From Agrobacterium sp. AGB01 (GTDB lineage: Bacteria; Pseudomonadota; Alphaproteobacteria; Rhizobiales; Rhizobiaceae), in NCBI RefSeq assembly GCF_014851585.1, contig NZ_JACVAB010000002.1, positions 868,001-932,000 of the forward strand: a DNA stretch of 64,000 nt, in the 5' to 3' direction. Each line of letters starts with the position of its first letter. The stretch's first letter is position 1. This document shows, piece after piece, positions 43,598 through 53,135 of the stretch. Below the pieces are notes generated by a model. It searched no databases. It saw nothing but the letters and a program-made list of their open reading frames with translations, and had not been told where the DNA came from. The position numbers were made by a program, and so were the translations under genes.

Positions 43598-43909
43598 TCA
43601 GGAAGCCTTGCGCTGTACCTGCTGGGGTATGGCAGGCAGCATTTTTACCGAGGATTCCGCCAGGGCGGCATGGCCTTCCATGTCGACGATCAGGTGCCAG
43701 TGCGCGCTTTCGGGAATGGCAATGCGAACAGGTGATTTCTTGGCGACACCGCCGAGATACTTGAAATCAAGCAGTTCAGTAAACCGCTGGTAGTTTACAG
43801 CTGTCATCAGCCGGACATTGTTGACGCCGTTGAGGCTCACTTCAATTGTCGAACCCGCGCGAAGTTCTTTCAGGTCGTAATGGGTAAAGCGGAAGCTTGG
43901 CTTTGCCAT
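43598..43909 (-). CDS. DUF1883 family protein
   Basis: This is a small soluble protein, 103 aa from ATG 43909. The longer frame to 43933 would use a TTG. The sequence FTHYDLKELRAGSTIEVSLNG, then YLGGVAKKSPVRIAIPESAHWHLIVDMEG, is characteristic of DUF1883, whose function is unknown. No membrane segment or signal peptide is present. The Shine-Dalgarno is weak. It lies alone on the minus strand, divergent from the chemoreceptor gene. Confidence 0.7.
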   Translation of the reverse strand: MAKPSFRFTHYDLKELRAGSTIEVSLNGVNNVRLMTAVNYQRFTELLDFKYLGGVAKKSPVRIAIPESAHWHLIVDMEGHAALAESSVKMLPAIPQQVQRKAS

Positions 43910-44278
43910 TTTATTACTCGTGTCTGCTTGCAATAGTTACGTCCCATCATCGTAAGCGCGGATCATTAACGAGGTCTTTAGATGACAGGGCAGGCCGGGC
44001 TTTTGTGCCGGTCTGGCACAGAAATAAGCCTCCAATCGTGGATGACTGATCGCTTAGAGTGCTAATTACCCGGTTTTGACGTAGGTAAAAATTACCTGTC
44101 ATAATTTGTATTTTTGTGCATTGCGGTATTAATATTTACAGTTGCTTGCATTCTGTAGTGTTTATTTTTGCGTTTGTTTGACCGTGGCGCATTACTTATG
44201 TCTAATTTAAATTTATTCATAATAAATGTTTCCGGATGATCACTTTATCTATCGAAATATATTCAAGTGGTCCGACAT
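43910..44278 (+). promoter_or_regulatory. AT-rich control region upstream of the chemoreceptor
   Basis: These 370 bases have no gene and become markedly AT-rich after 44040. They contain the promoter and palindrome described in the next entry, plus a long leader of about 165 bases before the ATG. A weaker CTTGCA (about 44145) may be a second -35 element. Confidence 0.45.
44076..44105 (+). promoter_or_regulatory. Predicted promoter with palindromic operator in its spacer
   Basis: TTGACG (44076-44081) and CATAAT (44100-44105) are 18 bases apart. The spacer holds the perfect inverted repeat AGGTAA-AAA-TTACCT (44083-44097). A further TTACC lies just upstream at about 44066-44070. A regulator bound here would block RNA polymerase. 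Confidence 0.5.
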
Positions 44279-46093
44279 ATGAAAAACACAACGATATCCA
44301 TGCGCTTTTATATGCTTGTCGCTTTGTTTCTTACACTGCTGGCGGCTGCTTTAACATTTAGCCTGTTTGAAAGTTACCGCGGAATGGAGCGGGAGCGGAA
44401 GGCAGGACTTGAATCCTTGAACCACACCGCTATCGCTATTCTTGAGCAATACTACAAAATGGAGCAAAGCGGCGCTTTGACTCGCGAAGCCGCTCAGGAA
44501 CAGGCCAAAGCAACGATTGCCACCATGCGCTACGGCAAGGGCAGCGGTTACTTCTGGATCAATGACATGGTGCCAACCATGGTCATGCACCCCATCAAGC
44601 CGGAAATGAATGGCAAGAACCTGACCGGTGACAAGGACCCGAATGGCAAGTTCCTGTTCGTGGAATTCGTTAAAACTGTTCAGGCCAGCGGGCAGGGCTT
44701 TGTCGACTATTACTGGCCAAAGCCGGGTTCGCCTGATCCTGTCGAGAAGTTCTCACATGTGGCCGGCTTTTCGCCATGGGGCTGGGTTATCGGCACCGGC
44801 GTTTACGTTGATGACCTTGCTGCGATCTTCTGGAAGGAAGCTCAGCTTTATATTGCCATCTGCGTCATCGGCTCGGCCGCCATCATTGCTGGCGCCTATT
44901 TTATCGTCCGCAGCGTCACCGGGCCAATCGCCCGCGTGCGTGACGTGATGACAAGCATTGCTGACGGCAATGGCGCTGTTGATGTACCGTTCCTGGATCG
45001 TACCAATGAAATTGGCTCCATGGCCAAGACCTTGCTGGTGCTGCGCGATTCCGTCAATGAACGCAGCGCCTTGCAGCAACGCGAAGTCGCCCAGCAAAAG
45101 CAGATAGAAGAGGCCCGGCACGGCAATGAGCTGGCGCTGCGCTCGGTGTCGGAGAAACAGGCCTATGCCATGGACGCCCTCGGTTCTGCGCTGGAGCGTC
45201 TTTCTAATGGCGATCTGACTGTGCATGTCGACGATATCGGTGTCGAATATGCAAAGCTACGCGCCGATTTCAACAAGGCGTCCAGTGCCTTGCATCAGGT
45301 CATTTCGTCGATTTCGCGCACCAGCCACGTGGTCAGTGACAGCGCAAGCGACATCAATGAGGCAACGGGTAACCTGTCTCGTCGTACCGAACAGCAGGCG
45401 GCCGCACTGGAAGAAACCGCTGCTGCACTGGATGAAATCACCGCCACCGTTCGCACCGCATCGGACCGTGCCAATGAAGCGCGCACCATGGTGGGTGAGA
45501 CCAAGCTGAGTGCTGGTCGCTCAGGTGATATCGTTCGCAATGCCGTTGATGCCATGGGCCGCATCGAGGGCTCGTCGCGCCAGATCAACCAGATCATCAG
45601 CGTTATCGATGAGATTGCCTTCCAGACCAATCTGCTGGCGCTGAATGCCGGTGTCGAAGCCGCACGTGCCGGTGAGGCCGGTCGTGGTTTTGCCGTGGTG
45701 GCCCAGGAAGTGCGTGAACTTGCGCAGCGTTCCGCCAACGCTGCCAAGGAAATCAAGACGCTGATCAACAGCTCTGCCAATGAAGTTGAAAACGGCGTGT
45801 CGCTGGTGCGTTCCACCGGTGAGGCGCTGGTGGAGATTGTCAAGCTGGTCAACCGGGTAGACGAACATGTCAACACCATTGCCACTGCTGCCCGCGAACA
45901 GGCAACCGGCCTGCATGAGATCAACACGTCCGTCAACCACATGGACCAGATGACCCAGCAGAATGCGGCAATGGTGGAGGAAACCACGGCTGCAAGCCAG
46001 ACGCTGGCCAATGAAAGCCGTGAACTACGCTCGCTGCTATCAGGTTTTGTGCTGGAGCAGGAACGTTATGGCGCAACGTCGCGCGCCGCCTGA
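44279..46093 (+). CDS. Methyl-accepting chemotaxis protein with single-Cache sensor
   Basis: This chemoreceptor of 604 aa starts at ATG 44279 (a GTG 12 bases upstream is possible). TM1 is at about 10-30. The periplasmic part (about 31-185) contains [12 protein letters not shown] and a repeat-free sCache_2-like fold. TM2 is at about 190-210. A HAMP domain and coiled coil follow to about 330. The signalling domain hairpin reads [24 protein letters not shown]. There is no C-terminal CheR-binding pentapeptide (ends ATSRAA). No che genes are adjacent; the ligand is unknown. Confidence 0.94.
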   Translation: MKNTTISMRFYMLVALFLTLLAAALTFSLFESYRGMERERKAGLESLNHTAIAILEQYYKMEQSGALTREAAQEQAKATIATMRYGKGSGYFWINDMVPTMVMHPIKPEMNGKNLTGDKDPNGKFLFVEFVKTVQASGQGFVDYYWPKPGSPDPVEKFSHVAGFSPWGWVIGTGVYVDDLAAIFWKEAQLYIAICVIGSAAIIAGAYFIVRSVTGPIARVRDVMTSIADGNGAVDVPFLDRTNEIGSMAKTLLVLRDSVNERSALQQREVAQQKQIEEARHGNELALRSVSEKQAYAMDALGSALERLSNGDLTVHVDDIGVEYAKLRADFNKASSALHQVISSISRTSHVVSDSASDINEATGNLSRRTEQQAAALEETAAALDEITATVRTASDRANEARTMVGETKLSAGRSGDIVRNAVDAMGRIEGSSRQINQIISVIDEIAFQTNLLALNAGVEAARAGEAGRGFAVVAQEVRELAQRSANAAKEIKTLINSSANEVENGVSLVRSTGEALVEIVKLVNRVDEHVNTIATAAREQATGLHEINTSVNHMDQMTQQNAAMVEETTAASQTLANESRELRSLLSGFVLEQERYGATSRAA

Positions 46094-46111
46094 CACTGGT
46101 TTCGAAACAGC

Positions 46112-46138
46112 AAAAAGGCGGCTTTTGCCGCCTTTTTT
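46112..46138 (+). terminator. Terminator after the chemoreceptor gene
   Basis: A perfect 11-bp stem, AAAAAGGCGGC / GCCGCCTTTTT, with a TTTT loop and one more T. Strong intrinsic terminator, symmetric enough to work on both strands. Confidence 0.9.
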
Positions 46139-46254
46139 GTTTGTCCTAAATTATGCCGGGTGGATTTACGGTCGGGGGTGAAAGGTTTCGTTTACCTCGT
46201 TTCGTTAATATTTTAGCGATTGCCGCATTGTGCGGCCGCAGAAGTGGTCATCGT

Positions 46255-47466
46255 ATGGCGTTTATTTCCCTTCCGCGCCGCCCAGTGGCGTTGCTCATGA
46301 TATCGACGGTATTGACGGCCTGCTCGGCAGAGGGCCTGGTGCCGCCTGCGTCGATTGACGGCACCACTCGTGTCGGTGCGATTCAGCCATCCCGTGAACC
46401 TGCGCGGCAGGCTTATCCCGCCAATGGTGTCGCCTCTTCCGGTTCGGCCATGCACATGAATGACGGCACGTATCGTGAGCCGCAGTTGATGTCGGCGCCA
46501 ACGCAGCAGCCTTTGCCGCGCATCGATAGCGATGAGGCCATGGGTGTCTCCTCTGCGTCGAATGGAAATCCCGGCAATGGGTCGCTTGGCGTGCTGCGCA
46601 CGTCACAGGATGGCGTCAACATGGACGCGATGCTGGGGGGCGAGCCGGTTACAGGCCTTGCTGAAGAACAGCAAAACCAGATTCGTGACAATCAGCTGGC
46701 CGAAGGCATGACCAACCAGCCGGTTGTGGATGGCATTGGCACCGACAATCCGGTGCAGACGAGTGGTAACGTTTTGCCTGCGGGCTGGGGCATGCCATCA
46801 CGTGCCGCGTCTCCACGCCCGCAATCATCTGGTCAGCCGGTACAGGACGTGGCGATGTTGATGCCGCAAAACCCGGCGCAGTCAAACCGTTCTTCCGCAC
46901 CTCCCGGCATGATGCCGCAGTCGGAAGTGGCCTGCCGGTCGGAGCTTCGTCGTCTGGGTGTATCGTTCCGTGACGTTGCTCGTATTGCCGACGGCCCAAC
47001 CTGCGGTATCGATTACCCGCTGGAGCTCAATGGTCTCGCCAGCGGTGTGGCGATCAAACCTGCGGTCAAGCTCAATTGCCAGGTGACGCTTGCCTTTGCC
47101 AAATGGGTGAAGTTCGAACTCGTGCCGTCGTCGCGTTTCCGCTACATGTCCGGTGTCGGGCGCATTACGCCGATGGGCGGTTATTCCTGCCGCAAGATGA
47201 ATTCGCGTGCTAGCAATCCGTGGTCTGAACATGCCAAGGGCAATGCCATCGATATCGGCACGATCACGTTGAAGAACGGCAAGGAAATCGATGTTCGCAA
47301 AAAGGGCTTCTTTGCCTTCCGCGAAAAGGGTCTGTTGAAAGCGGTACGCAGCGACAGCTGCAAATATTTCTCGACGGTGCTTGGGCCTGGCAGTGACAAG
47401 GACCACTGGAACCATTTCCACTTTGATCTACGCACCCGCAAATCCGGTTATCGCCACTGCGACTAA
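46255..47466 (+). CDS. Extensin-like family lipoprotein
   Basis: This 403-aa protein starts at ATG 46255. A lipoprotein signal ends with the lipobox LTAC (Cys23). A long low-complexity linker rich in Ser, Gln, Pro and Asn (about 25-230) follows. The C-terminal Extensin-like_C domain (about 235-403) has five or more cysteines and the patterns SEHAKGNAIDIG and DHWNHFHFD. These resemble the zinc-ligand motifs of the LAS/M15-type peptidoglycan peptidases, so a cell-wall endopeptidase role is possible by inference. No neighbours point to function. Confidence 0.8.
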   Translation: MAFISLPRRPVALLMISTVLTACSAEGLVPPASIDGTTRVGAIQPSREPARQAYPANGVASSGSAMHMNDGTYREPQLMSAPTQQPLPRIDSDEAMGVSSASNGNPGNGSLGVLRTSQDGVNMDAMLGGEPVTGLAEEQQNQIRDNQLAEGMTNQPVVDGIGTDNPVQTSGNVLPAGWGMPSRAASPRPQSSGQPVQDVAMLMPQNPAQSNRSSAPPGMMPQSEVACRSELRRLGVSFRDVARIADGPTCGIDYPLELNGLASGVAIKPAVKLNCQVTLAFAKWVKFELVPSSRFRYMSGVGRITPMGGYSCRKMNSRASNPWSEHAKGNAIDIGTITLKNGKEIDVRKKGFFAFREKGLLKAVRSDSCKYFSTVLGPGSDKDHWNHFHFDLRTRKSGYRHCD

Positions 47467-47525
47467 CTTAATGTGGCAAAGAAGTGTGCTGCGATCTTGC
47501 GATAACGACATGCTTTCGAGGTTAT

Positions 47526-47553
47526 AAAAAAATGCCGGCGCTGAGGCCGGCAT
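47526..47553 (-). terminator. Minus-strand terminator without a matching gene
   Basis: The 8-bp stem ATGCCGGC / GCCGGCAT has a six-base loop. On the minus strand it is followed by seven T. On the + strand no T tract follows, so it is oriented for transcripts read leftwards. No minus-strand gene ends here. Confidence 0.7.
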
Positions 47554-47706
47554 CATGATGAAGCAGTGACGCGGGGTGTCGCTGCCGCTGAAATGATAAA
47601 ACCAATAATCCGTGACGATATTCAAAACACATTCGCCACCGAATATATTTTCGTACTGAAACCTTGTAGTCGTACCGCAAGCCTGATCAGTGTGCTTGCG
47701 ACGGGT
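47526..47706 (-). ncRNA. Candidate small RNA
   Basis: On the minus strand a TATAGA -10-like hexamer (about 47709-47714) lies just upstream of a stem CGCAAGC / GCTTGCG (47676-47700). About 180 bases later comes the terminator at 47553-47526. The region has no credible gene on either strand. The -35 element is poor, so this is only a candidate. Confidence 0.3.
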
Positions 47707-47801
47707 GTTCTATACGGTAAGAGCATCACATATTGATGACAGTCCTTGCCCCGTTTCCTTGAAAACCCGTTTTTCAAAATTCCAAATATCAGGAGAGTGC
47801 C

Positions 47802-48623
47802 GTGCCGCCTGTCACCGAGATTGCCATGTTTGCCGCAGCCCTCGCCACGGCAGGAGTTGTTGCCGGTTTGCTGGCCGGTTTGTTCGGCATTGGCGGCGGT
47901 GCGGTTCTGGTGCCGGTGTTTTACCATGTGTTTGGCCTGCTGGATGTGCCGGAGGCGGTGCGCATGCATCTGTCACTTGGAACGTCGCTGGCCATCATCG
48001 TTCCGACATCCATTCGCTCATTCATGACGCATAAGCAGAAAGGTGCCGTTGATACCGCGCTGTTGAAAGGCTGGATTATCGCGGTGCCGCTCGGCACGCT
48101 GATTGCCTCTGCGATCGCTGCCTATGCGTCCAGTGTCGCGCTGCGGCTGATCTTTGCCTGTATTGCGCTGGTGCTGGCCTTCCGCATGATTGCCAACCGC
48201 TCAAGCTGGCATCTGGGCAATGACCTGCCGCCAAATCCTGCCAAGTTTCTGGTCGGCACATCAATCGGCATTCTCTCAGGCCTGATGGGGGTTGGCGGCG
48301 GCGTGCTCAACAACACCTTCATGACGCTTTATGGTCGCTCCATCCATCAGGCAGTTGCCACGTCTTCTGGTGTCGGTGTGCTGATTTCGCTGCCGGGTCT
48401 TGCGGGTTACATCTGGGCGGGGTGGGGTGCTGCCGGTTTGCCACCGCTATCGACCGGTTACATCAACTGGATTGCGGTGGCATTGCTGATCCCGATCACG
48501 CTGATTGTTGCACCCTATGGTGCGCGGCTGGCACATGCGCTGAGCAAAAAGCAGCTGGAACGCGCGTTCGGCGTGTTTCTGGTCGTTGTCGCGGCGCAGT
48601 TTTTCTACAGCGTGTATGGTTGA
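47802..48623 (+). CDS. TauE/SafE family membrane permease
   Basis: This predicted anion exporter has 273 aa and about eight transmembrane helices. It starts at GTG 47802 behind AGGAG. Both halves carry the family's Gly-rich signature: AGLLAGLFGIGGGAVLVP (about residues 21-38) and GILSGLMGVGGGVLNN (about 152-167). Members export sulfite, sulfoacetate or related organosulfur anions; the substrate here is unknown. It is not next to sulfur genes. The next gene on the same strand is an ABC exporter. Confidence 0.88.
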   Translation: MPPVTEIAMFAAALATAGVVAGLLAGLFGIGGGAVLVPVFYHVFGLLDVPEAVRMHLSLGTSLAIIVPTSIRSFMTHKQKGAVDTALLKGWIIAVPLGTLIASAIAAYASSVALRLIFACIALVLAFRMIANRSSWHLGNDLPPNPAKFLVGTSIGILSGLMGVGGGVLNNTFMTLYGRSIHQAVATSSGVGVLISLPGLAGYIWAGWGAAGLPPLSTGYINWIAVALLIPITLIVAPYGARLAHALSKKQLERAFGVFLVVVAAQFFYSVYG

Positions 48624-48717
48624 GATGATCGCTATGCGATGATTTCGTGTCAGGGTGGTTTTGCGCGATACGAAGCCCTATATGGCAATCGACAATCTAT
48701 CCTGCGAAAGAATCATC

Positions 48718-49644
48718 ATGAATGCCATTGTTTCGATCCGGAACCTGACGAAAACCTATGCCAATGGGTTTCAGGCGCTGAAGGGCGTCAATCTCGACAT
48801 CATTGAAGGTGAAATCCTGGCGCTGCTTGGGCCGAATGGTGCCGGCAAAACGACGCTGATTTCCATTATTTGCGGCCTTGTGAACCCCGGCGACGGCCAG
48901 GTTCTGGTGGCGGGTCATGACGTGGTGCGCGAGTTTCGCAAGACCCGCGAACTGATTGGCCTCGTGCCACAAGAACTGACAACCGACCAGTTTGAAACGG
49001 TGTGGAACACGGTCAGCTTCTCACGTGGTTTGCACGGCAAGAAAAGCAATCCGGAGCTGATCGAAAGTATCCTAAAATCGCTGTCGCTCTGGGAAAAACG
49101 CAACAACATGCTGCGTGAACTGTCCGGCGGCATGAAGCGTCGAGTCCTGATTGCCAAGGCGCTGGCGCATGAACCCAAGGTGCTGTTCCTGGATGAACCG
49201 ACGGCAGGTGTCGACGTGGCGCTGCGTCGTGACATGTGGCGGGTGGTGGAAAAACTGCGTGCCAATGGCGTTACCATCATTTTGACCACGCACTATATTG
49301 AAGAGGCCGAAGAAATTGCCGACCGGGTTGGCGTCATCAATGGCGGTGAGTTGTTGCTGGTGGAAGAAAAGACGGCCCTGATGCGCAAACTTGGCCGCAA
49401 GCAGCTGTCGCTTGAACTGACGACGCCGATAACAGTCATTCCTGACAGTCTTGGTTCGTTCAATCTGCTGCTGTCTGCCGATGGCTCCTGCCTGACTTAT
49501 GAATATGACGGCAATGGCGAGCAGGGGCGTATTGCCGGCCTGCTGTCGATGCTGTCGGCCGAAAACATCCAGTTTCGCGATATCTCAACACGGCAAAGCT
49601 CTCTGGAAGATATATTCGTGGCACTTTTGGAGGACGCGAAATGA
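48718..49644 (+). CDS. ABC-2 type exporter, ATP-binding protein
   Basis: This is the ATPase of a two-gene exporter, 308 aa from ATG 48718 (weak GAAAG site); upstream in-frame codons to 48655 are not needed. Walker [11 protein letters not shown]-loop PQELTTDQ, signature LSGGMKRRV, Walker [13 protein letters not shown] and the switch His in [10 protein letters not shown] are all present. It is of the CcmA/DrrA/NodI/YadG type. The last four bases overlap the permease start (ATGA), so the products are made as a pair. Confidence 0.93.
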   Translation: MNAIVSIRNLTKTYANGFQALKGVNLDIIEGEILALLGPNGAGKTTLISIICGLVNPGDGQVLVAGHDVVREFRKTRELIGLVPQELTTDQFETVWNTVSFSRGLHGKKSNPELIESILKSLSLWEKRNNMLRELSGGMKRRVLIAKALAHEPKVLFLDEPTAGVDVALRRDMWRVVEKLRANGVTIILTTHYIEEAEEIADRVGVINGGELLLVEEKTALMRKLGRKQLSLELTTPITVIPDSLGSFNLLLSADGSCLTYEYDGNGEQGRIAGLLSMLSAENIQFRDISTRQSSLEDIFVALLEDAK

Positions 49645-50402
49645 ATTTTGAAGCGGTCAAATCCATCTATCTGTTTGAAATGGCGCGTACTCGCCGCACG
49701 CTTCTGCAAAGTGTCGTGTCTCCCGTCATCTCGACATCGCTTTATTTCATTGTTTTCGGAACGGCGATCGGTTCGCGGATTCAAGAGGTTGGTGGCGTTT
49801 CCTACGGTGCCTTCATCACGCCAGGACTGATCATGCTGACGCTGTTGACCCAGTGTATCGGCAACGGTTCCTTCGGTATCTATTTCCCGAAATTCACCGG
49901 CACGGTCTATGAGATCCTCTCGGCTCCGGTGTCGATGGTGGAGATCCTGCTCGGTTATGTCGGGGCGGCGGCCACCAAGGGGTTGATGATCGGTACGATC
50001 ATTCTGATCACCGCATCATTCTTTGTGGATATATCGATTGCCCACCCGGGCATGATGGTGCTGTTCTTTGTGCTGACGGCGGTCAGTTTCAGCCTGTTCG
50101 GTTTTATCATTGGCATATGGGCCACCAACTTCGAACAGTTGAACCTTATTCCGATGCTGGTGGTGCCACCGCTGACATTCCTCGGTGGCAGTTTCTATTC
50201 CATCGATATGCTGCCGCCATTCTGGCAGACGGTCAGCCACTTCAATCCTGTGCTTTATCTCATCAGCGGCTTCCGCTGGAGTTTTTATGAGATTGCCGAT
50301 GTGAACCCTATCATCAGCCTTGTGATGATTACGCTGTTCCTGTCGGCATGCCTTGCGGTTGTCGGCTGGATTTTCCACACCGGCTACAAGCTGCGCAACT
50401 GA
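49641..50402 (+). CDS. ABC-2 type exporter, permease
   Basis: This 253-aa membrane protein has six transmembrane helices and belongs to the ABC-2 (YadH-like) permeases. It begins [19 protein letters not shown] and has the conserved [17 protein letters not shown] before TM5/6. Four-base overlap with the ATPase gene. The exported compound is not predictable. It ends 18 bases before the convergent aspartic protease gene. Confidence 0.92.
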   Translation: MNFEAVKSIYLFEMARTRRTLLQSVVSPVISTSLYFIVFGTAIGSRIQEVGGVSYGAFITPGLIMLTLLTQCIGNGSFGIYFPKFTGTVYEILSAPVSMVEILLGYVGAAATKGLMIGTIILITASFFVDISIAHPGMMVLFFVLTAVSFSLFGFIIGIWATNFEQLNLIPMLVVPPLTFLGGSFYSIDMLPPFWQTVSHFNPVLYLISGFRWSFYEIADVNPIISLVMITLFLSACLAVVGWIFHTGYKLRN

Positions 50403-50419
50403 CAACCCGCTTCTGCGGT

Positions 50420-51127
50420 TTACCAGTCCCTAAGCCGCAGTTCATCGGTCTGCATTTGCAGGGAGCCGAGGGTAGACAGGAAGCTCATGCCCAGCAGGCT
50501 TTGGTCAAGTTGACCATCGCCTGCGACAAGGGCCGGAATGTTGGAGCGGGAAATCGGACCGATGGACAGTTCCGAAAGCATGGCATGGGCGGCAGTGGTG
50601 CGTCCATTCGCCGTCATGACGGTGACGGTATAATTCAGATTTTCCGGGTGCAAGCCAATCTTGCGAGCATCATTGGCTGACAGCACAACCGAGCTTGCAC
50701 CGGTATCAACCAGCATATGTACCGCGATGCCGTTGACCTGCGTGTTGGCTTCAAAATGGCCATTCATTGATTTGTGCAGAATGATTTCCTGTCCGCCTTC
50801 GCTGGTGGTTACCACAACGGCGCGGCCCGGCATCAGGCCGGCCAGCAGGCGTTCGCCGAAACGGCGGAAATCATCGCGGTAAAGATAACCCGATACCAGT
50901 GCGAGTATGATGGCCAGCCAGATGGCGATCTGGCGCAGTACAAGCGGCAGGTTGCCGCGGCTGGCATTGAGGACGCCGACCGACAGAAGTCCGGCTATCG
51001 GCAGCAAATAGAGCAGGCGGCCGAACTGGTCGTTTTCAATTCCGAAGGTTTGGCCGGTGTCATTGTTGAGAATAAGCAGTGCAAGACCGATGCCCAGTAC
51101 GACGAGAACAACCACCAAACGGCTCAT
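50420..51127 (-). CDS. Membrane-anchored retropepsin-like aspartic protease (TIGR02281 type)
   Basis: This 235-aa protein starts at ATG 51127; a GTG at 51163 is less likely. Three hydrophobic segments (about 1-20, 38-54, 66-84) are followed by a single aspartic-protease half-domain with the catalytic DTGAS at 141-145 (HMLVDTGASSVVL) and LLGMSFLSTLG near the end. As in retroviral proteases it would act as a dimer, here on the periplasmic side. The family is common in Rhizobiales; substrates are unknown. cobS lies 17 bases upstream of its 5' flank on the same strand. Confidence 0.85.
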   Translation of the reverse strand: MSRLVVVLVVLGIGLALLILNNDTGQTFGIENDQFGRLLYLLPIAGLLSVGVLNASRGNLPLVLRQIAIWLAIILALVSGYLYRDDFRRFGERLLAGLMPGRAVVVTTSEGGQEIILHKSMNGHFEANTQVNGIAVHMLVDTGASSVVLSANDARKIGLHPENLNYTVTVMTANGRTTAAHAMLSELSIGPISRSNIPALVAGDGQLDQSLLGMSFLSTLGSLQMQTDELRLRDW

Positions 51128-51179
51128 GCAAATCGGCCTTTCACATATTCCATAAATGCTCACTCACAATATTTGTGTT

Positions 51180-51962
51180 TCAGCTCGTCAGGGCAAGGGT
51201 GCATAGCCAGACAATCACCGAGATTTGTTGTGTCGCGCCAATGGTGTCACCGGTATGGCCGTTGATCTTTTTCACCACGAAACCATTAAAAATTGTGATG
51301 GCAAGCGCCACGGCAGCAAATGCCAGCGCAAGTGCAAATATGGAGAAGAATGGCAGTGCCAGAACCGAGGCGATTATAACGCCGGAAATGACGGCGGTGT
51401 TGCGGGCAGTGCTGTCCGGCTGGCCGGCCGATGATGCAAGCCCTTGCTGGCGCGCAGAGGGTGTTGCCGTCCAATGCCAAACCATCAGGCCGCGGCTGAG
51501 CGCTTCAGCACCCAGAAAGACCGCAGCGGCACTGACGGGCGTCAGCGTTTCACAAAGTGTCGTCAGTGCAGCCGCACGCAGGCCAAAGGAAAAGAACAGC
51601 GCAACGGAACCGTAGGTGCCAAGGCGGCTGTCTTTCATGATCTCGATGATACGGTCGCCGGTGCGGCCGCTGCCGAGACCATCGGCTGTATCGGCAAAAC
51701 CATCCTCATGCAGAGCGCCTGTTGAAAAAACCATAACTGTCAGTGTTATCATGCTGGCGAGAAGCGGTCTGGCATCCAGCGACAGCAAGATCAACAAAAC
51801 GAGAGCGGCGGGCAGGGCAATCAGCAGACCTGCAAAGGCGAAGGTGCGAGACAGGCGGACCATCTTGCCGTCGTAACCTTCAAAGAAGTGCTGCGGCACC
51901 GGAAAGCGTCCGAGAAAACCAACGGCTCTTGCCAGATCGGTTATGAACGCGTTGATGTCCAT
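51180..51962 (-). CDS. cobS: Adenosylcobinamide-GDP ribazoletransferase (cobalamin synthase)
   Basis: This membrane enzyme joins adenosylcobinamide-GDP with alpha-ribazole in the last step of cobalamin assembly (cobS, also called cobV). It is 260 aa from ATG 51962 behind CAGGAAC, with six or seven hydrophobic segments. The signature HEDGFADTADGLGSGR is at about residues 83-98. The open frame continues 396 codons upstream but only as the antisense of cobT. It is divergent from cobT, which supplies the alpha-ribazole phosphate. Confidence 0.95.
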   Translation of the reverse strand: MDINAFITDLARAVGFLGRFPVPQHFFEGYDGKMVRLSRTFAFAGLLIALPAALVLLILLSLDARPLLASMITLTVMVFSTGALHEDGFADTADGLGSGRTGDRIIEIMKDSRLGTYGSVALFFSFGLRAAALTTLCETLTPVSAAAVFLGAEALSRGLMVWHWTATPSARQQGLASSAGQPDSTARNTAVISGVIIASVLALPFFSIFALALAFAAVALAITIFNGFVVKKINGHTGDTIGATQQISVIVWLCTLALTS

Positions 51963-52058
51963 GATGCAGTTCCTGTCCTGACGGAATTCAAAAGGGGCGA
52001 TTTCCGGTTGTTCCTGAAACATTCCCCGACTATGAGAGGGGCAACAAAGACTGATTTG

Positions 52059-52080
52059 CCGGAAAATTACAAGTTTCCGG
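52059..52080. repeat. Inverted repeat between cobS and cobT
   Basis: CCGGAAA (52059-52065) and TTTCCGG (52074-52080) with an 8-base spacer lie in the divergent promoter region. A candidate operator or a short leader hairpin. No cobalamin-riboswitch core is visible here. Confidence 0.4.
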
Positions 52081-52103
52081 AATGAACGAGGAAGATTGAT
52101 ATC

Positions 52104-53120
52104 ATGAGCATGAGCGGCCTGCCTTTCGACGATTTTCGTACGCTGCTGCGCGATCTGCCCGGTCCCTCGACCCATGCGCTGGTTGACGCCAAGGAGCGTA
52201 ACGCCAAGCTGACCAAACCGGCGGGTTCTCTCGGTCGGCTGGAAGAAATTGCCATGTGGCTTGCCGCATGGACGGGACGGGCACCGTCCGTCACTCGTCC
52301 GCTGGTGGCGATCTTTGCTGGCAACCACGGCGTTACCAAACATGGTGTCACGCCTTATCCTTCCTCCGTGACCCAGCAGATGGTCGAGAATTTTGCAGCC
52401 GGTGGTGCGGCGATCAACCAGATTTGTGTCAGCAATGACCTTGGCTTGAAGATCTTCGATCTGGCGCTGGATTATCCTACCGGTGACATTACCTGCGAAG
52501 CGGCTCTTTCCGAGCGTGACTGCGCCGCCACCATGGCCTTTGGCATGGAAGCGATTGCCGGTGGCACCGACTTGCTGTGCATTGGTGAAATGGGCATTGG
52601 CAACACCACGATTGCGGCAGCTATCAACCTGGCGCTTTACGGCGGCACGGCTGAAGACTGGACCGGTCCCGGCACCGGGTCCGAAGGCGATGTGATGGCG
52701 CGCAAGATTGCTGCCGTCAAAGCCGCCGTTGAGTTCCACAAGGACCATCTGTCTGACCCGCTTGAAATCATGCGCCGTCTTGGTGGTCGTGAAATTGCGG
52801 CGATGGCTGGTGCCATTCTGGCGGCACGCATGGAGAAGATCCCCGTGCTGATCGATGGTTATGTCGCAACAGCATCTGCGGCCCTTCTCAAGGCCATGAA
52901 CCCATCTGCTCTCGACCACTGCCTGATTGGCCATGTGTCGGGTGAACCGGGCCATCTTGCTGCCGTTGAAAAGCTGGGCAAGACACCGCTTCTGGCACTT
53001 GGCATGCGGCTGGGTGAGGGTACCGGTGCTGCACTTGCTGCCGGCATCGTCAAGGCCGCTGCCGCCTGCCACTCCGGCATGGCAACATTTGATGCCGCTG
53101 GCGTTTCCAACCGCAGCTGA
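52104..53120 (+). CDS. cobT: Nicotinate-nucleotide-dimethylbenzimidazole phosphoribosyltransferase
   Basis: CobT makes alpha-ribazole 5'-phosphate from dimethylbenzimidazole and nicotinate mononucleotide. It is 338 aa, MSMSGLPFDDFRTLL, with a GAGGAAG site. Family marks: LTKPAGSLGRLEE (about 33-45), FAGNHGVT (72-79), GEMGIGNTTIAA (about 171-182) and the C-terminal catalytic Glu in LGMRLGEGTGAA. It pairs functionally with the divergent cobS. dgkA follows by 15 bases and is probably co-transcribed. Confidence 0.96.
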   Translation: MSMSGLPFDDFRTLLRDLPGPSTHALVDAKERNAKLTKPAGSLGRLEEIAMWLAAWTGRAPSVTRPLVAIFAGNHGVTKHGVTPYPSSVTQQMVENFAAGGAAINQICVSNDLGLKIFDLALDYPTGDITCEAALSERDCAATMAFGMEAIAGGTDLLCIGEMGIGNTTIAAAINLALYGGTAEDWTGPGTGSEGDVMARKIAAVKAAVEFHKDHLSDPLEIMRRLGGREIAAMAGAILAARMEKIPVLIDGYVATASAALLKAMNPSALDHCLIGHVSGEPGHLAAVEKLGKTPLLALGMRLGEGTGAALAAGIVKAAAACHSGMATFDAAGVSNRS

Positions 53121-53135
53121 AGTGAAGACCGCTGA

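Noticed and set aside
51963-52103. Cobalamin riboswitch between cobS and cobT
   Set aside because: No B12-box core (GCCACTG type) is visible, and the gap is too short for the full element.
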